A DNA stretch of 64,000 nt from Bacteroidetes bacterium GWF2_33_16 (GTDB taxonomy: Bacteria; Bacteroidota; Bacteroidia; Bacteroidales; UBA12077). Of this stretch, positions 61,196 through 64,000 are shown piece after piece (positions within the stretch are counted from its first letter, which is position 1; every line of letters begins with the position of its first letter). Below the pieces are notes generated by a model. That model searched no databases. It was not told the DNA's origin and worked only from the letters and a program-made list of their open reading frames with translations. Made by a program: the position numbers and the translations under genes. Where the stretch lies: assembly GCA_001768565.1 (NCBI GenBank), contig MEOE01000018.1, forward strand, positions 37,736-101,735. The letters are read 5' to 3'.

Positions 61196-63097
61196 CTAAA
61201 ACTTGCTTACTATATTTTTATTCTGATGATTACAAATGTCCTTCCCCTCAGGCTGATACAAAAATTCTATTCGAAGTTTATAATACTCCACAATTTTTCC
61301 TCGTACCATTTTCAGGGTGCTGTTAATCATTTTGTTATCTTCTGTAAACGGTTCGCCAAGCACAGCTATAGCAGCTGGTAACCATCGTTCAGTAAACATT
61401 CCTTCAAATTTGCCTCCTTTTTTGTACTCATCGATCTCTGATTGTATTTTTTTGAGTGCAAGCTCTTGTCCTTTTTCTGTTTCAAAATCTAAATTATTTT
61501 CTGTAAGATATTTTCTTAAGGCTTCTTTATTGGCCACTATTAATCCAACAGTATACGGATTCTGATTATTATACAACATGCATTGATCAACGTATTTAGA
61601 GTGTTGCACAAGGGTTTCTTCAATCGACTCCGGGCTATACTTTTCTCCATCATTAGCAATTAATAAGCTTTTAAATCGACCCATTACAAATAAAAAACCA
61701 TCTTTATCCATATATCCCATGTCGCCAGTATATAGCCAGCCATTCTTTAAAGTTTCCTGGGTTGCTTTATCGTTTTTCCAGTATCCAACCATAACATTTT
61801 CGCCCTTAACAATGATTTCACCTTTCTCGCCAATTGGCAATTCGTTTCCATTATCATCAATTATTTTTAACTCAAGATTTTTAACAAGGTATCCAGATGA
61901 GCCTAACTTATGCTTTCGTTTCGAGTTTGACGAAATAATTGGTGCTGCTTCTGATAATCCATAACCCTGGAACATTGGCATGCCTATAGCATAAAAGAAT
62001 TTTTGTATTTCAATGTCAAGTAATGCCCCACCACCAATAAAAAAGTCGAGTCCACCACCAAACCCCTCTCTAACTTTACTAAATAGTATCTTATCGAACA
62101 ATTTGAGAAGAGGTTTTTTTACAAAATGTAGCCCTTGTCCTTTTTTAAATCCATTGCCGTTATAACTATATGCCATATTCAGAGCGTTATTAAATAGTTT
62201 TTCGACTTTTGGGCCTTTTTCCTGAATTCCTTTTTCTATGTTCTTTTTAAAATTGCTGGCTAATGCAGGTACACTTAATAAAATATTAGGTTTAATCTCT
62301 TTTATATTGATAGGTATATTTTTTAAGGTATCCATTCCCGATTTACCCGATTGAACAAAAGCCATGCTGGCGCCATATGCAATAAAACTATAGATGCCTG
62401 CTGTATGAGCAAAACTATGATCTAATGGCAAAATTAATAAGGTTTTATAATGCTCCGGAATTGTCATTAAGCTACAAGCTTGCTCAACATTGGCTGTATA
62501 ATTGCGATGAGTTAACATAATCCCCTTCGGATCAGCCGTTGTTCCTGATGTGTAGCTTATGTTTGCCAGATCTTCCGGTTTTACTGAAAGTATTGCTTCT
62601 TCTACATCTTTGCTATTGGTTTTTAAAAAATTTTCGCCTAGTTTAAAAACTTCATTAATACATATTTCATCTGCTTCGTATTCTTCTTGTGGATCAAGAT
62701 AAATAACCAATTCAAGGTCGGGGAGGTTATCTTTTATCTGTTTTATTTTTTTAGACTGGCCTCCTGATACAAAAATCATTCGTGTTCCTGAATGTTCCAA
62801 CCTGAATTTTAGCTCCGTTGCAGCCTCAAGTTTTATTGATAAGGGAACATTAATAGCTCCAGTATATAAAACAGCAAGTTCGCTAATAACCCAGTAGTTT
62901 CTGCCCTCCGAAAGTAATGCAACGCGATCGCCCTTTTTAATTTTTAGATTTAATAATCCTGCAGCCAAAAGCCTTACCTGATCTCTTGTTTGTTTATAAC
63001 TGGTTGATTCGTATGTATCAGTCTTCTTTTCCCAAAGTAGTGGGTTGGAATAATGTTTATTAACGTTTTGTTCGAAAAGATCTATAATTGTTGTCAT
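61196..63097 (-). CDS. Long-chain acyl-CoA synthetase (AMP-forming)
   Basis: A 633-residue adenylating enzyme that joins fatty acids to CoA with ATP. The P-loop-like motif is ISYTSGTTADPKGIMLTHRN (about residue 188), with FQGYGLSEAAPIIS and the hinge YTGDMGYMDKDGFLFVMGRF that includes the Asp and Arg of the ATP site. LLIANDGEKYSPESIE follows. The length and the FFxxGGAL-type FIGGGALLDIEIQKFF segment fit the long-chain FadD/ACSL-like group. The ATG at 63097 is preferred to one ten codons upstream, because EQNV-type starts align better there. No signal peptide. Substrate chain length is not certain. Confidence 0.92.
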   Translation of the reverse strand: MTTIIDLFEQNVNKHYSNPLLWEKKTDTYESTSYKQTRDQVRLLAAGLLNLKIKKGDRVALLSEGRNYWVISELAVLYTGAINVPLSIKLEAATELKFRLEHSGTRMIFVSGGQSKKIKQIKDNLPDLELVIYLDPQEEYEADEICINEVFKLGENFLKTNSKDVEEAILSVKPEDLANISYTSGTTADPKGIMLTHRNYTANVEQACSLMTIPEHYKTLLILPLDHSFAHTAGIYSFIAYGASMAFVQSGKSGMDTLKNIPINIKEIKPNILLSVPALASNFKKNIEKGIQEKGPKVEKLFNNALNMAYSYNGNGFKKGQGLHFVKKPLLKLFDKILFSKVREGFGGGLDFFIGGGALLDIEIQKFFYAIGMPMFQGYGLSEAAPIISSNSKRKHKLGSSGYLVKNLELKIIDDNGNELPIGEKGEIIVKGENVMVGYWKNDKATQETLKNGWLYTGDMGYMDKDGFLFVMGRFKSLLIANDGEKYSPESIEETLVQHSKYVDQCMLYNNQNPYTVGLIVANKEALRKYLTENNLDFETEKGQELALKKIQSEIDEYKKGGKFEGMFTERWLPAAIAVLGEPFTEDNKMINSTLKMVRGKIVEYYKLRIEFLYQPEGKDICNHQNKNIVSKF

Positions 63098-63127
63098 AGA
63101 GTGTTTTTTTAAAATTTGAAACGACAA

Positions 63128-63437
63128 TTTATAAAAAACAAATCAGATTGGCATCAATAAACCTGTCAATTTATGAACTATGATTTGGTTTAGTTCATTA
63201 AAATGGTATTTATATATACCTAGTATGTTGAAAACGAATATTTAGCAATTATACTAAAAACAATAGGAGAGGAGAAGCTCTGATTTGTAATAAATTAGTT
63301 ATTAACAATTTGTAATTGCAACAAAGGTTAGACCATCTGATTTTGTTCAGAATTATTGATTTTATTTTGATAATCAAGCTTTTTTTTATATATCTTTGTT
63401 ATTATTAACATTGCAAACCCTAAAAAATCCTGATATT
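63128..63437. other. 310-base gap before the SPOR-domain gene
   Basis: AT-rich and without coding capacity. It holds the promoter for the SPOR gene near its right end. No repeats or RNA structure are convincing. Confidence 0.5.
63367..63398 (+). promoter_or_regulatory. Promoter of the SPOR-domain lipoprotein gene
   Basis: TTG (63367-63369) and TATCTTTG (63391-63398) lie 21 bases apart, a good -33/-7 pair. Transcription would start near 63404, so the frame's earlier start at 63396 is not used. Confidence 0.7.
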
Positions 63438-63890
63438 ATGAAAAAAATCGTTTTAATTTTAACTGTTTTGGTTCTTTTTTCCTCAGGATGTAAGTTTTTT
63501 GGAAAGAAGAAAGAGCAAGAAAAAGCACGGATTGAGCAAATGAAGAAAGATAGTATTCAAAAAGCTCAAAAAGCTGCTAAAGATTTAGAACTTAAAAAAG
63601 CACAAGAAGAAAAGGCTAAACAAGAAGCTATTGCCAGAGCCGAAGAAGAACGCCAACGATTATACAAATTCCATATCATTGTTGGAAGCTTTAAAACACC
63701 AAAATATGCTGCTGCATATAAAGACTTTATTGGACAAAAAGGTTATCAAACCGAAATTCTTGTTAATCGTTACAAATTCGAAATGATAAGCATTGGTGCA
63801 TACAAATCATGGGGCGAAGCTATTAAAGATTTGCAAAAAGCTCGTGAGGCAGTGGAGGCCACATCTTGGATTTATATTAAAGGACAATAA
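63438..63890 (+). CDS. SPOR-domain lipoprotein
   Basis: A 150-residue outer-membrane or periplasmic lipoprotein (lipobox in VLFSSGCKFFG, Cys near 18). Residues about 22-72 are a charged, helix-rich stretch with many Lys, Glu and Ala (KKEQEKARIEQMKKDS), able to span part of the periplasm. The last 75 residues form a SPOR domain (YKFHIIVGSFKTPKYAAAYK, GYQTEILV, FEMISIGAYKSWGEAIKDL), which binds denuded peptidoglycan at division sites. The ATG at 63438 follows from the promoter position. The gene is monocistronic with a clear terminator. Confidence 0.88.
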   Translation: MKKIVLILTVLVLFSSGCKFFGKKKEQEKARIEQMKKDSIQKAQKAAKDLELKKAQEEKAKQEAIARAEEERQRLYKFHIIVGSFKTPKYAAAYKDFIGQKGYQTEILVNRYKFEMISIGAYKSWGEAIKDLQKAREAVEATSWIYIKGQ

Positions 63891-63910
63891 TCTAGTCAGA
63901 GAAATAATAA

Positions 63911-63946
63911 AAGAGGCTGTCTCAAAAGGACAGCTTCTTTTTTTTT
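63911..63946 (+). terminator. Rho-independent terminator after the SPOR-domain gene
   Basis: AAGAGGCTGTC pairs with GACAGCTTCTT (one G-T) around a 7-base loop, followed by about ten T, 21 bases after the stop. Confidence 0.92.
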
Positions 63947-64000
63947 GTTAATAATTTAGGATAGATTTATTTTGTTATAATTAAGATATTCAGTATCTTA

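Noticed and set aside
1..64000. CRISPR array, prophage or complete insertion sequence
   Set aside because: No regularly spaced repeats, no phage structural genes and no transposase frames were found anywhere in the window.

Overview
The window comes from a low-GC member of the Bacteroidota, most likely a free-living Bacteroidales-type or related lineage. The evidence is SusC/SusD/SusE-type genes, a type IX secretion sorting domain on an amylase, Bacteroidota-style -7 promoter elements (TAnnTTTG), lipoprotein signals ending in short acidic runs, and DUF4831- and DUF3667-like proteins. The species cannot be named from the sequence alone. No rRNA, CRISPR array, prophage or complete insertion sequence is visible.

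Layout. 1-5.4 kb, minus strand: ribBA (cut by the window edge), two glycosyltransferases tightly coupled to an LptF/LptG-type permease, and a START-fold protein. 5.5-6.45 kb: a rearranged tRNA-Met(CAT) locus with one intact tRNA, a tRNA copy split at the anticodon into two distant halves, GC-rich palindromes inside the broken halves, further tRNA 3'-end remnants with terminators, and a small GIY-YIG nuclease gene whose last codons lie in tRNA sequence. 6.5-16.5 kb: mostly housekeeping and uncharacterised genes (cupin, NYN-LOTUS, GH114-like lipoprotein, DUF3667-like, pepD, thioredoxin-like, DUF4831-like, nnr) plus a MITE-like repeat.

16.6-40 kb: a POT-type peptide transporter is followed by a complete alpha-glucan/maltose locus. 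The model is as follows. A T9SS-secreted GH13 amylase cuts starch outside the cell. SusE, SusD and SusC bind and import oligosaccharides. A SusA-like GH13 and two GH13 lipoproteins trim them. A MalA-type MFS permease brings maltose into the cytoplasm. A GH65 phosphorylase and beta-phosphoglucomutase convert it to glucose plus glucose 6-phosphate, and a 6-phosphofructokinase lies inside the locus. A LacI-family regulator sits beside susC. The same 16-bp operator-like palindrome occurs upstream of susC/lacI and upstream of the MFS permease about 20 kb away, which suggests one regulon.

40.4-50 kb: alanine racemase, two small coiled-coil envelope proteins, a membrane/lipoprotein-like gene overlapping a SPASM-type radical SAM gene, an OmpA/lipoprotein pair, and a membrane M28 peptidase. 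50-64 kb: an FtsX/MacB-type permease divergent from a sigma-54 response regulator and histidine kinase, with a candidate sigma-54 promoter and two phased upstream palindromes in the shared gap; then a cupin, a CBM48-esterase, a large propeller sensor with a SpoIIE-type phosphatase, a helical-repeat protein, a long-chain acyl-CoA synthetase and a SPOR-domain lipoprotein.

The three regions most worth following up are the split tRNA/GIY-YIG locus, the radical SAM pair, and the sigma-54 permease control region.
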